A stretch of DNA of 64,000 nucleotides from Trematomus loennbergii (Eukaryota; Chordata; Actinopteri; Perciformes; Nototheniidae): the NCBI GenBank assembly GCA_012861695.1, contig JAAOOA010000056.1:3755760-3819759 (forward strand), written 5' to 3'. This document shows, one piece after another, positions 33,818 through 45,489 of the stretch (positions are counted from its first letter, which is position 1; each line of letters begins with the position of its first letter). A program made the translations under genes and the position numbers. The notes under the pieces are model-generated. The model was not told the DNA's origin, made no database searches, and saw only the letters and a list, made by a program, of their open reading frames with translations.

Positions 33818-36800
33818 TTAAAAAGGATTGGTCATAGCAAAGACGTAGGCCACAGGCACCTGCAGGCCGATGTTGACAATGTGCCATTTCCCCAATACTA
33901 ATGCTCCCCACCAGCCCTGCTATAGTTCCTAAAGTTCCTGCCCATGAGGACCACCTTCCAGCTACAGCCGCCGCTGCCCCCACAGACACCCCTGCTGCCC
34001 CCACCACCCCCAGCAGCGCCCCTGCTTTTCCCCCTTCTCCTAGAATCGGGGTTAAAACCTCCACCCCGGCCAGTAAAACCCCCGCCACTAAAGCTGCCCC
34101 CACTATTACCTTCACCTCTCCTGCTGCTCGTCTCACCAGCGGACCTCCCACTGTAGCCCCCAAACCCAACTGGCATAATTTAGCCACGAAGAAAGCTGCG
34201 TTCAAAGCTTCTAAAGAGGACTGCTGATTCACACGAGCACTGATTTTTCTCTGGACTGCTTCTGCTCCGCCTGTGGCAGCTTCATGGCCGCTGTTACCAC
34301 CACCTGCCCGGCGTGTAGCGTTAGTATGGCGACGACGAATGTAGCAACCATCCCCATACAGCCTATCAACATCCAGAACTTAAAGTCCGTAGATTTCATC
34401 AGGACGTAGGCTATGACTGCAACCAAAACAAAAGCACTATAAACACGGATGGGTGTCCTCCGTAACCAAACACCCCGAATCCGGATGTCACCACAGCAAT
34501 CACCGTCATTGGTATCCCAGAGAAAGCCAGAAAGTCCACGTATTTCACCAACACAGTGTTGATCCACTCATGGATGGTTCTCTGTTCCATCTCTGCTTCT
34601 TGACTTTCCATTTTCTTTCTCTCTATCTCCTCTCTCTGCCTCCGCTCAGTGGCCCATGTTTTCCTGTGATCCGTCATGCTGCCACCGTTCTCCACCATCA
34701 GGATCCTCTGCTCTATCTGCACAGCCACTCTGTTTCTGTTTTCCAAGTCTGTTAAATCCACCTGTTCCCTCCCTTGTCCAAGAATATAGAACCCAGAGTG
34801 CAGCAGGCCTCTCCCTGCTGCCAGAGGATCTTAAATATATAGTGCAGGGGGGTTTGAGCATGTTGAATAGACATAGCGCAAACAGAAGGCCCACCATGCC
34901 ATAGTTCTTCACAATCCATTCAATAGAGATCCCCAGCGTGGCTCCGCTAAGAGTGGTCCCGAAGGCCCCAGCGACTCCTGCGGAGATCCACAGGCCAGCA
35001 GAGTCCTTGAGGGTGGGGCCGCAGCTCCTGGTGGCCACAAACACTGAAGCTAACACTGCAGACAGAATCACACCAGCTACTACTGAGGTCATCGCTGTGG
35101 TCAGTGCTGTGGCCCCCATCAGGGTCCCCAGCCCCAGAGCTCCCACAGTCCTGACCTCGTCCATCAGTGGTTTCAGGGGAGCAGCTGCAGTCATCACAGT
35201 CAGGGTCTGGTCCACTGGGTCCTCTGTCACTCCCAGAATGCATCCTCCCACTGCTCCCAGTGCAAACCCGACAGCCGCCTCCATTAAAGGGCTCCTCGAT
35301 CCTGAAACATGACAACAACAAAGGTAGTCGAAGAGGGAGTTCTGTGCAATGTGATAGATAGAAAGAACTTTGTTTTTTTTGGTTTTATGGATAATGTTTG
35401 ATAAAAGTTTAGTTTTTTTCATTGATTTCTTTTTTGCTTAATGAAGTGAATTACTTTTTATTTGTACAGTCCGCGAGACATCATAAAAATCTAAAACATT
35501 TCAATATATATGGAGTGCAGAATGTACAAAATTGGTTAAAATGTTTTGAATAGTAAATAGTGTACATTTTCATGTTCATATTTGTATTTTGTTCCTACTG
35601 TGACATGTTTCCATGCTTTAATGTTCAAAAGCTCTTTATTTTCCTCATACTCCCTGTGCTGCAGCACCTCTTTTCACCCACTGTCTGAAACGATGGGTTA
35701 CGTATTGTAACCCTAGTTATATAAGCAGAGGCGGAGCCCTCTACTGGACTCTATGGGTACTGCCCTTGACCTCACTATGCGAGCGTTCACCTACTGAGAA
35801 ATCTATAAACGTAGCCGGCCCCGGGGGCGGGTCTACCTGAGTGCGCGCGCAGGCCCACAGTATATAAGGCGACCTCGCCTCCCGCCCGTCATCCTACACC
35901 CTCTTCAGCGAGCAGCATAGGACAGACAGGGGCCGTTTCTCAATGTCGAGTATACCTGCTGCAGAGCCACTATTTCAAGTATACTACGTCATCGAGTGGC
36001 GCCGAAGAACTGTTTAAATGCATGTTAAATGCCCAGCATTCGGCGCCACTCGATGACGTAGTATACTTGAAATAGTGGCTCCTTGACCTGAACGCACTCC
36101 TTAAGTTCTTGGGAACAAAGGAGGGGTTCGGTCTGAGTGTCGCCCCGCTACGGTCACCCCGGATCCACAGGCAACTCGGGTGCACCGACAGAGCGGTCAG
36201 TTCGGACACTCTCTTGGCTGAAGTCAGGGCCAGCAGCAATGCTGTTTTTAATGACAGCGCCTTCAGGGAGGAGAGCTCCAGAGGCTCAAATGGTTCTGTG
36301 ACCAGAGCCTCGAGCACCAACGGCAGGTCCCATTGTGATTGGAAAAGTGTGAGTGTTACAAAGTGATGTTACAGAAGCAAACAAAGGAGTCCAATGGTGG
36401 CGTTTCAGGCAGGGGAGAAATGAAAAGAGAGAAACTCCCTCCGGGGATGAACTTTGTTTTTTTAGCTTTTGCAGACCATTTACAAAACGTGTATAACACT
36501 CTACAGGAAAGGGAAAACCCCCCAAAAGCATAATAGGGCCTCTTTAAGATTTAACATAACTATATATAACATGTTGTTTTATTTGAATTTTTTTCTCAAA
36601 TGAGAGGAAATTAACTCAATGTGAGCAAAGGTTTACTTTCTAATGTTTTAATGATATAGAAAAGCATAAATTATATTTCTACCTTAAAATGTACCAGTAA
36701 CCAATGACTTAGATGACATTCTGTTGAGGTGTGTTAGTGAGTGAAGCCACTGTGTGTCTGTAATGCGTGACCAGCCTCCAGTCAGAGAAAGAGAGAGAGA

Positions 36801-37179
36801 GACTGGTTGATCAGGTTCAGCAGAGACGCATGCTGCTATGATTCCTATCTGTTCGCACTTTGAATGACTCCAACACTTGCTACTTTTAAGCTATGACTGG
36901 GATAGTAAAGATATAAATAAAGAACAATAGAAAAGCTACTGTAATATATTTTTTTATTATTTTAACACCCCAAAGACATTCAAATAGTTCTTTCTATTTT
37001 CTTAGCATGTAGAAAAAGGAGGAATTTTACACTGCTAATTGTGTTTTGTTAAGCATAGTTTACACTCGTGAATCGACCAACCACACATGAAAAGCAACGT
37101 CCAGTCATCAACACAGAGATACAGAGAAAATGCAGATATGGAAAGTGGACATGTCTTTACCCAATTTAATCCGTGCCAT
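33818..37179 (-). CDS. Unrecognised multi-pass Gly/Ala-rich membrane protein, frame interrupted
   Basis: I do not recognise this family. Minus-strand model: exon 1 at 37161-37179 (ATGGCACGGATTAAATTGG, donor GGTAAAG) joined in phase to exon 2, 33818-35301 (acceptor TTGTCATGTTTCAG). Exon 2 reads EAAVGFALGAVGGCILGVTE, then about ten hydrophobic segments such as GLLFALCLFNML, GIPMTVIAVVTSGFGVFG and WMLIGCMGMVATFVVAI. A charged stretch RQREEIERKKMESQEAEM lies between them. It ends WHIVNIGLQVPVAYVFAMTN-P-F-stop. The frame changes five times, each near a short homopolymer (34847-34852, 34771-34773, 34441-34443, 34275-34276, 33890-33893). Allowing one base at each gives 502 codons including the stop. 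Either sequencing indels or a young pseudogene; neighbouring genes are intact, which argues for real decay. Intron 1 holds the transposon nest at 35560-36543. Confidence 0.55.
35690..36345 (-). mobile_element. DIRS-type retrotransposon remnant (tyrosine recombinase part)
   Basis: A minus-strand frame at about 36085-36330 reads EPLELSSLKALSLKTALLLA, then TSAKRVSELTALSVHPSCL and NPSFVPKN. This resembles the tyrosine-recombinase region of fish DIRS1-like elements. The GC-rich stretch 35695-35930 (GGGTTACGTATTGTAACCCT) is like DIRS terminal sequence. Split by the foldback MITE at 35931-36085; inactive. Confidence 0.7.
35931..36085. mobile_element. Foldback MITE, truncated copy
   Basis: GGCCGTTTCTCAATGTCGAG, then TATACTACGTCATCGAGTGG, and its complement after a short loop (CTGTTTAAATGCATGTTAAA). 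The right arm ends early at GTGGCTC (36082). The full-length relative is at 43772-43976. Confidence 0.85.
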
Positions 37180-38212
37180 GTTGTCTGGTGGGCAGTAGAC
37201 TGTAGTAATGCCAGGCTTTCTCCTGGTAGTCAGGAAATACAATTGAAGGTGCTTCTTTTCCCCTGTTTATAGGACAGCAGCACATACAGGACACACCCAC
37301 TACCGGTCTGCCTTTCTGTATCCCTCCTCCAGGTGATCCCAAGTGATTACAACATGACAAGTGTGTGTATGGTATCTGCACATTGGTTTATTGTGTCCTG
37401 TGTGGGATCTGAATAACTAGTGTGTGAGAGGTGTAGCCTAAGGCCAAGTAGTAAATACAATACAAGGATAGAACATGTTAAAGTATATACAGTAGGTGTG
37501 TGGTTTGATGCAAAATGAAACTTGCATCAAACTGCCGCTACATATACTAAGCAGTTAAGGATGCATTACTGGGCAAATAATAAAGGGCTTTCTTAATATC
37601 GACTTTCGACTACCAAGGTTCTTCTACCTTTTTGAGAGAGAGAAAGGGTCAAACAGGATATTTTATATGGGGTAGTGAGAAAGAAGATGGAAGCATAACA
37701 ATAAGTCAGGAATAAGAATACTGTAATATTATTTATGTGGATACCAGCTCACAGAGAGATTCATTGAAATGAAATTGTGGATACATTAGCCAAGTAGTCA
37801 AAACAAACAAGATGACATCCTGGACATTAGACAGTAAATCTGAAGCAAAATAATATCATTAAGTGTGGCAACATAATTGGGATACAGGAAATAAAAAGCA
37901 TCTTCAATATATGAGACTAAATAAAACACTGCATTTAATAACATCACTCAGGATTATGTGAGCACTGTCAGGTGGATAATTTAGTGGAGCATGCCATTCA
38001 GCACTACTATCTATTCTATACTATCTAAAACAATACAAAAACATTAAAGAAGACATCAGGAAGTCTTAAACATGTCTTGGACATTGGGTTAGGGAGACAA
38101 TTAAAACATTTTAAAATAAAAATTAAGCAGGGCAAGATAGTAATATTTTTACCAAAACGTTGTTATTTATTTTAATTGGTTATTTATATATTAATAATTT
38201 AGTAGAGTTGTA
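37180..38212. other. Intergenic, no gene seen
   Basis: AT-rich noncoding DNA between the divergently oriented membrane-protein gene and RRP15. No defined repeat or RNA gene seen. Confidence 0.4.
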
Positions 38213-38254
38213 CACCTACTGGGTTGGGGTGGGGACCAACCCAGTAGGTGGCAG
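38213..38254. promoter_or_regulatory. Perfect 15-bp palindrome with CTCF core motif
   Basis: The arms CACCTACTGGGTTGG (38213-38227) and CCAACCCAGTAGGTG (38236-38250) are exact complements around an 8-bp loop. CCAGTAGGTGGCAG at 38241-38254 matches every position of the vertebrate CTCF core (CCASYAGRKGGCRS). It is about 85 bp before the RRP15 start codon, between two divergent genes. Confidence 0.55.
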
Positions 38255-38336
38255 TAATGCACCTTATCGGTTCATGTGCGGAACCTTCGCTGTTTGCTAG
38301 TGGTGCTCTACGGACCCGTTTCAGTGTAACTCCACG

Positions 38337-41300
38337 ATGGCAGCTCTGGTGAAAACACATGTGCAGTTGTCTGGTAGGTTTTTTTCTATACAGTTTAATA
38401 TTGTTGCGTCTCAAAACTAGGACAAGGGGTGTTTTTCACACCTTATGTTAATGTTATAAAGATAGTAGCTAGCTGACGTAACTTCATTAGCTGTGTGTTA
38501 GAAGCAAACATGCTGCACAGCTAGCTTAGCATTAGCCCAGTTTCTGTTGGTTAGCTACCCAGTTTAAATAGAACTGAAGCTGTGCTCAATGATATTTGTT
38601 GTTATTAAAAAGGAAAAACAGCACTGTGTAGTGTGTTTCAGACTAGCTAAAAAAACCTGTCTGTCACAGGAGAAAGAGTTTATTGAATACCATTAACGTA
38701 AACTAATGCTGTTCACATTCACTTACACTTGCATTACAATCACTCACAACAAACCTCTTTCCATACTCTTACAATACACGTTGTTACAGTTGTCAGAAAA
38801 CCCTTATGGTTTGGATGCTTTTCTGATAAATGTTGACATCGCAAAGTAGCACTGCAACTTTAGTTTCACTTTAAATGTAGCTGTTGATTTTAGGGTTAGG
38901 TTTGAGTGCTAGACAACAGACATAATATTTCACTTATATTAAGCCGAAGTTTCACATGTTTGAGTGTCATGGGCCTTTTTTAAGGAGTTTTCTTCAAAGC
39001 AAACTATCAAGAACAATGTATACATTGGGTTTCTAAATTAGGCCAAATGTAACGAAATAAATAAATGCTGTAGCACTGCTCAATATATAAGAAAACACGG
39101 CGCTGGGGTATTTGATACAGTAATCTAATACATTAATTATTTTACCTGCACTAAAGATATTCTAGTATCAGTGTAGTGATAGCTGTCGCAGTAATAATAA
39201 TGTGTATTTTTGTGTCCTCAGCGGACGATGCACAGCCTGAGTCAGAGGAAAACGAGGAGCAGAGTGATTCTGAAGAAGGGAGCAATGATGAAGGCTCAGA
39301 TGATGGAGAGAGTGATGGAGGAGAAAATGACCAAGACGGGGACGAGGCAGAGGATGAAGACGAGGATGGAGATGAGGATGAGGAAGGAGGAGAGGGTGAG
39401 GAAGGAGGTGACGGAAACGCCAATGCCGGGTGGGCAGAAGCCATGGCAAAGATCCTGGGGAAGAAGACCCCGGAGACAAAAAGCATCATCCTGGTGAAGA
39501 ACAAGGAGCTGGACAAGATGAAGGAGAAGGAGAAAAAGGAGCTGCTGGAGAGAAGGAAACAGGTATCAGGGCGCACATTTTAAAACTCCTTCATGTTGTC
39601 TGTTTATTCTGTCATCCCATTACTAACATCTGAATTATTTTAATGAAATAAGTCCAAGGGTCCGTGTCTGCCTGAATGCTGAGTCACCCTATGGCTCTTT
39701 ATGTTTTGCTGCTATTATGAACACATTTTGATTTTATTGTCATAAATGAAATGTTGTAAGTGTAGCCACACAAACTTCGCCCTTACGAACCAGAACTCTG
39801 TGCCACATTTAGATCCTACTGCTCTGAATTCATTGTGTCTAATCTAAGGATGCAACGATGGCAGTTTCCAATGTTTATGTTTTAAATAATGATGAACAAA
39901 ATCTGGAGTCCACATGTAATTTTGAAATATTAGAACACTGACCCTTACTTTCAAGTAACTTGCAGCATGTTTTGCACCGTCTGTTTGTGTTCCTCAAAGA
40001 GAGTATTCTGCAACTTGTCACAAAGATGGCAGGGTTAATGGATTTTAATTTGATTGATAGCGCCTTGCAGAGCCTAGGGCCAGCTGCTGCGAAGGCTCTG
40101 TGACCTCTGGTTTTGAGCCTGGTCATGGGCACTATCAGCAGCAGCTGGTCAACCGACCTTAATGCTCTGGCTGGGGTGTAGCGCTGGAGGAGTTTGGCTA
40201 TATAAGCCGGAGCCAGCCCATTTAGGGCTTTGAAAACAAATAAAAGACGTTTTGAATCAATTCGGAACCGAATTGGAAGTCAGTGCAGTGAGGCCAGAAT
40301 TGGGGTGATGTGGTGACGCTTTTTATGGCCAGTGAGAAGACGTGCAGCTGCGTTCTGCACTAGCTGCAGGCGTTTTGTGTTTTTCACAATATGACAAGTT
40401 TGTGGAACTAATTGTGAGTTTGTTTTTTGTGACCATCAGGTGGACAAGAAGAGAGCGTGGGAGAATTTGAGTAGGGAGAAGCCGGACCTGGTGAAGGACC
40501 GAGAGAATGAGAGAGCTATGCAGAGGATCTCTACCAGGTGAGGACTCTTTTTCTCTGAGGCTTTGTTAAACATTCTCAGAAAGCAAGTTGAATTCCTGAC
40601 TCCAGTGTGTTCTCGTGCTCAGAGGGGTGGTGCAGCTGTTCAACGCTGTGAGGAAACACCAGAAGACGATAGATACCAAGGTGAAGGAAGTGGGAGGCTC
40701 GGAGAGGAAGAAGGCCAAGCTGCTGTCGTCCGTCTCCAAGAAAGACTTCATCGACGTGCTGAGGAGGACGGACGGAGGCAGCGGATCAGCTGTCAAGGCT
40801 GAAAAGGAGGCGGTGAGTTCACTGATGTCCTGTCCACGTGTTCCTTATGAGAGTTACATGTTAGGGTTGGGTATTGTTAGGATTTTAGATATATGGTTAC
40901 ACTTTTGGTTCTGCCTATCGAGTTCAGTTTATATTGGTTCTTGATTTTGGTTCTTTGAGAGGTTAAAAATAAGTTGCATTCCTATTTCACGGCAAATGTG
41001 TTGGTCTATTAAATATAATGATTTAATATAAAAATGTATGCCTTGTTTTGGCTTTCACAAGTTCTAGGGATGCTCCGATCGTTATCGGCCGATATTAACT
41101 CTTAATAGTGTGATCGGTGCTCTATAAAGGCCGATCAGGAGACCCGATCAGATGACGTAAAATACATGAGACTTTTCTCTGTGCGCGGCAAAACAAGCTC
41201 GCCAAAATGGCTTCACCGGTCTGGCAGTTCTTTAAGTGTCCGAAAATGACAATAAAATAGCGGTATGCAGCGTGTGTGTGAAGCAGAAATCCTGCAGCTC

Positions 41301-43009
41301 CACCCGCTGTGACGGACCGGTGAGCGGAGCAAAACACACACTAAGAGTTAGACCTAACACACTTAGCTATTTATCTACCTCTGGAACAAGCTAAACTAGT
41401 TATAAATATATTTATTCTTCACTGTCGGGTCACTCATTACTGGATCAGTGAGCTGCATGAGATACTGACAGGCTGTCAGGAGAGGGAGGCCCAATCCCAA
41501 ACCACTCCCTCGACCCTACCCCTCCGTGACGGAGTGAACTCCGTCTGTAGCCACACTCGCAGCTCAATGAGGCTCCCTCCTGTCAGATGGAGGGAGACAG
41601 CGGCAAGCTTTGGGACAAACTCCCCCTCTCCGGTAGAAACAGGAAATGCCGTAACTGTATGTAACAACGGTTTGAAATCAGCATCTCTTAGACAAAAAAT
41701 GTAAATTAAGAACTCAAATAAAACTCCAAACATATTTCATTGTGTTACTTTTTTGTAAAGCTCTTTTAGTTTTAAACCTGATGTTTATAAGCTTCTTAGT
41801 TTTTGCAACAGTCTGTAAATATACACAACTTTATAATAAAATGCACACATTTACCTTTTTCTAGACTAACCACAGGTATGATCCTAAGTTAAAAACATAT
41901 GAGGTTATCATGAGGTTGTTAACATCGCAGTTTATCAGTGGATGTTAGCTGGAACTACTTTTTAACAGCGTGTTTCCTGACGGACACACAGCGTGACTCC
42001 GGTCAGGTAGAAACGGTCTCAAGTCAGCACCGATGCAGACTCGCTGTTTGAGGGCTTGATAGCCCACTCCCCCTCCACACCTCTCCACACTCGTTGGTTT
42101 GGAACAGCACTTAATGTGGCGGACCCTCCGCGCAAACGGAGGGGTAGTGTGTAGGGCGTGGTTTGGGATTGGGCCGGAGAGAGGAAAAGAGAGCGCTTCC
42201 GCTCATTTCTCCCGTGTTATTATCCAAAGTTAATGTCAACTTGAATAATGTACTTCATTTAATGTAATAATTATGTTGTTTGTTGTTTATGGAAGTGCAT
42301 CATTTATTGAAAAATTAATCTGAACTTTTTGATCCGTATATATAAACTGAAGCAATATAAAATGATCCCCATTAACTGAGTTTTAAACATCAGCATATAT
42401 TACCGGTCATAGTCCGATAATTACCAGCTAACGGAAACTCTGCTACACAATTCACAATACCACACTTTAAATGGAAGATCCCCATAGCCCCCACCCACCC
42501 TATGATCGGATCGGTAACGACCGAGTCTGATTCCGGTGATCAGTGATCGGTCCCAAAAACCCTGATCGGAGCATCCCTAACAAGTTCTATGTGTCACAGT
42601 GTCCAACCATATACAGTCTGTGTCCAACACATATCCTGCAGTAAATATCTGCCAGCTGCCGGATTGCTTTATTGTTTGCAAAAGTAAATGAATCATAATT
42701 TAATTTAAAAAAACATTAAAACATTCTAAACCCTGATTCATAAACTGACTTCATTTACTGCCCACTGAGTGCACTCAAGGTGTCGCTGTTGCCTCATGAA
42801 GGCATCGGTGGGACAAGGCACAGCTAGAAGCACATAATAAACCATGTTTTTGTTTGTGTGTGCAGGCTGCAGAGGAGAAGCCCGCCTGGAGCGTCCTCAC
42901 AGACGACTTCATGATGGGAGCCACCATGAAAGACTGGGACAAAGACAGTGAGGGAGAGGAGGCCGATACAAACCAAGGAGCAGGGGGGGAGGACAGTGAC
43001 TCAGACTGA
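38337..43009 (+). CDS. rrp15: Ribosomal RNA-processing protein 15
   Basis: Nucleolar factor for large-subunit (60S) ribosome maturation. Exons: 38337-38373, 39222-39562, 40440-40537, 40623-40812, 42866-43009, all GT-AG and in phase: 810 nt, 269 residues (human 282). The N-terminus [12 protein letters not shown] is followed by a long acidic Glu/Asp/Gly region (about residues 14-76). The conserved family core comes next: [77 protein letters not shown]. The C-terminus [20 protein letters not shown] ends in an acidic SDSD. A polyadenylation signal AATAAA lies near 43398. Intron 2 carries LINE-like sequence and intron 4 a nested hAT. Its downstream neighbour is TGFB2, as in other vertebrates. Confidence 0.96.
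39870..40390. mobile_element. LINE-derived fragment in RRP15 intron 2
   Basis: Contains GGCTATATAAGCCGGAGCCA, CATTTAGGGCTTTGAAAACA and GCAGCTGCGTTCTGCACTAG, blocks that recur near the 3' ends of fish L2/CR1-like LINEs. No reverse transcriptase remains. Confidence 0.5.
41065..42579. mobile_element. Nonautonomous hAT element with a nested MITE
   Basis: 1515 bp with ends TAGGGATGCTCCGATCG and GATCGGAGCATCCCTA, flanked by a perfect 8-bp duplication ACAAGTTC (41057-41064 and 42580-42587). It lies in RRP15 intron 4. The interior lacks transposase and is split by the element at 41488-42175. A truncated relative occurs at about 1440-1951. Confidence 0.9.
41488..42175. mobile_element. MITE nested in the hAT element
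   Basis: Inverted ends GGCCCAATCCCAAACCAC and GTGGTTTGGGATTGGGCC, about 690 bp. Inserted in the pyrimidine-rich part of the surrounding hAT element, whose related copy near 1700-1760 lacks it, so it is the younger insertion. Confidence 0.8.
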
Positions 43010-43631
43010 AAGGACTGCAGGCTGTGATGCCTTCAGGGACATGTGTGTGGATCAGAGACCCTGACCCCTCCTGTCAGTGTGTGTGTGGACTGCACAGAGA
43101 GAAAACCTGGAATGTGTTTATACTGACTGTATAAACACGCAAATATTTGTATGGCCTCTCACACTATGATGTTTGTTGCTCAATATGTTGTGCAGAGAGG
43201 GGAATGATGAGTGACAGTACAACACTCTGAGGGACAATAACTGATACATGGGAACAGGATGTGACAGGGAACTGAGAGAAGCTCCTTGCCATGTGGAGCT
43301 CCTGCCCTCCATCATACATCATCTACATAATCATTTTTTATGAATTACCTGTGTTCTGTAAACTCTGTAAATATGAGTGTTTTGTAGAGTGCTGGTTAAA
43401 TAAACAGCGAGTTCATGTGTCCATCAGTGCTCTGTGGTCTTCTGTAGACTGGACATGTGTCTGGTCATAGTAACAGTATTTTTATAAAGATTATTTTTGG
43501 GGCTTTTTTTGCCTTTTTCAGTCATTTTTACAAGATGACACAAACAAACAGTTACAGATTTAAATACAGAAAAAGGGCAGTGTGTCCCCGCATTTTTACT
43601 GTTCGACTTCAATCTCTGAATTCTGACTTAA

Positions 43632-44190
43632 AGAGGACATATTGTTCTCATTTTAAGGTTCATATTTGTATGTTGTGTCTCTACTGTGACATGTCTCCAT
43701 GCTTTAATGTTCAAAAAGCTCTTTATTTTCTCACACTGCCTGTGCTGCAGCACCTCTTTTCACCCACTGGCCATTTCTCAATGTCGAGTAAACCTGCTGC
43801 AGAGCCACTATTTCTATATATATATATATATATATTAGTATACTACGTCATCGAGTGGCGCCGAAGGACTGTTTAAATGCATGTTAAATGCCCAGCATTC
43901 GCTGCCACTCGATGACGTAGTATACTTGAAATAGTGGCTCTGCTGCAGGTATACTCGACATTGAGAAACGGCCTCTGTCTGAAACCAGAGCCCAGTCTGC
44001 TCTGATTGGTCAGCTGGGCGGCTCTGTTGTGATTGGTGAACGGCTTAGCGATGTGTTGGAAAGGTCCGCCTCCCCTTTAATTTCACATACAATGTGTTGG
44101 AGCGCTAGCCAATAGAAGCGATAGAGTTACTTAGTGATGTCACTATGTTACGGAAGTAAACCAGGGAGTCCAATGGAGGCATTTCGGGTC
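43632..44190. mobile_element. TTAA-type MITE, family C, with foldback insertion
   Basis: Starts AGAGGACATATTGTTCTCAT just after TTAA (43628-43631). It shares GACATGTCTCCATGCTTTAA and CTGTGCTGCAGCACCTCTTT with 35560-35690, and GGAGTCCAATGGAGGCATTT with about 36380. The right end is not preserved. Confidence 0.7.
43772..43976. mobile_element. Full-length foldback (hairpin) MITE
   Basis: The left arm GGCCATTTCTCAATGTCGAG to ACTACGTCATCGAGTGGCGC is mirrored by the right arm down to CTCGACATTGAGAAACGGCC. The arms are about 90 bp, the loop about 30 bp. A TA run is inserted in the left arm (about 43815-43834). Nested in the family C MITE. Confidence 0.9.
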
Positions 44191-45480
44191 CTTAAAAAGA
44201 CAATGCAAATGAATATTTCCTTAAATATTCCAGTTTATTCACCTGCCAAGTTTGACAAAATATTTGGGTTAATCAGGCCCTGTTTCAAGTTTATCAACTG
44301 CCCTTGTGAGCTCAATTTTAAACGTGCTTTTGTCAAACAAATCCAAGACTTGTTTCGGTCAGAATTGTCTGTGTGGTAAAGATCACCCAAGTTTCAGGTG
44401 CAAACCTTAGAATTGTTGTATTGTTTAAAACTCATGTACGGTGATAAGACAGTGAAAGAGATCATCCAGCTCATGAGCAGAGCTTTGTTTTATGTTTAAT
44501 TCCCTCCCATATATTTTCCTCATGTTTGCTGCTACAGTTTTCTTATGTGCAACAGGTGTAGTGGGGACAGTTCATCTGAGACACACACACCTGGCAGTGA
44601 CAGCGTGTGACTGCAGCAGCCTGGTGATGCAGAGGCAGGGTGGGGGTCAGGCTGATGGATGTGTTGCTCTGGTGGAGCGGAGCATGGAGGGCCGGCACCA
44701 GGTTTTGGCAAATAATGAAACAATTTCTGAGGGATGTGGACATAAATCAAGCTGGCACAGGGCAGGCCCAGAGTGTGTGGGAGCGGCCGGAGCAGGAGGG
44801 TGGTGCTGTCTAACATCTGACATCAGGGGACAGGAGGAGACCCCGGGCCACAGAGCCACAGACTGTTTGTCATAATGTCATAACTTAAACCGATATTCAA
44901 TATGCACTCATGGTTTTCTTATTACATTGTGGGCAGTCATTAAGAGCATGAGTTGTGGCTCCTTTCAGCTGAACGTCTGGGAACTGAAGAGATGATCAGA
45001 GCCCCAGGGAGAGCAAAACATGCTTATTACATGCTCAAAAACTCATATTTCTTAAATCTGTATTCAAATGTAGTTCCCTCTGTCAGCAATGTATCAACAA
45101 CTACACACACATTTCTATCAGTATTTCTCTGTGTTGTGGTTGAAATGATGATGACTGTTAGGAGTTAAGGGGAGAGGCTGAGCATCACCATGAAATGTGC
45201 AAATTGACATACAAATTAATAAAAGGGGGAAAAAATACTCCATGTTTTTTAGGTTGTAAACTTTAACTGTTATGTAAACCAACTAGACAGACAGTTTATC
45301 ACTCTTCCTCCTGTACATTATCAGATAAAAGGCATAACATACTTGAATGAATGGTAAATAAAGAATGCTGGAAATAACTGCATCTCCATTAGCCTATATG
45401 CTATGCAGAGACTGCCTTCTTCATGTCGTGAATGGCAGCTGATGTTTTAATATGGCAATTGGCAAAAGTTTGACATTTGA
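44191..45480. other. Intergenic, no gene seen
   Basis: A 127-codon plus-strand frame at 44492-44875 has no recognisable domain, splice context or homologue I know and is not called a gene. Otherwise nothing recognised. Confidence 0.35.
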
Positions 45481-45489
45481 CTTATACAA

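Larger units (their letters stand above)
35560..36543. mobile_element. TTAA-type MITE, family C, host of nested insertions
   Basis: The left part (TTCATATTTGTATTTTG, then CTGTGCTGCAGCACCTCTTT at about 35655) and right part (about 36360-36543, ending AATAGGGCCTCT before TTAA at 36544-36547) match the element at 43632-44190. It is interrupted by DIRS sequence and a foldback MITE. The left terminus is eroded. Confidence 0.65.

Noticed and set aside
33898..35321. Plus-strand Pro/Thr-rich and alternate minus-strand frames
   Set aside because: Shadows of the Gly/Ala-rich membrane protein on the minus strand.
39151..39576. Long minus-strand Ser-rich frame
   Set aside because: It is the reverse shadow of the acidic, low-complexity RRP15 exon 2.
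44492..44875. 127-codon plus-strand frame
   Set aside because: No recognisable domain, no splice context; the initial hydrophobic stretch alone is weak evidence.
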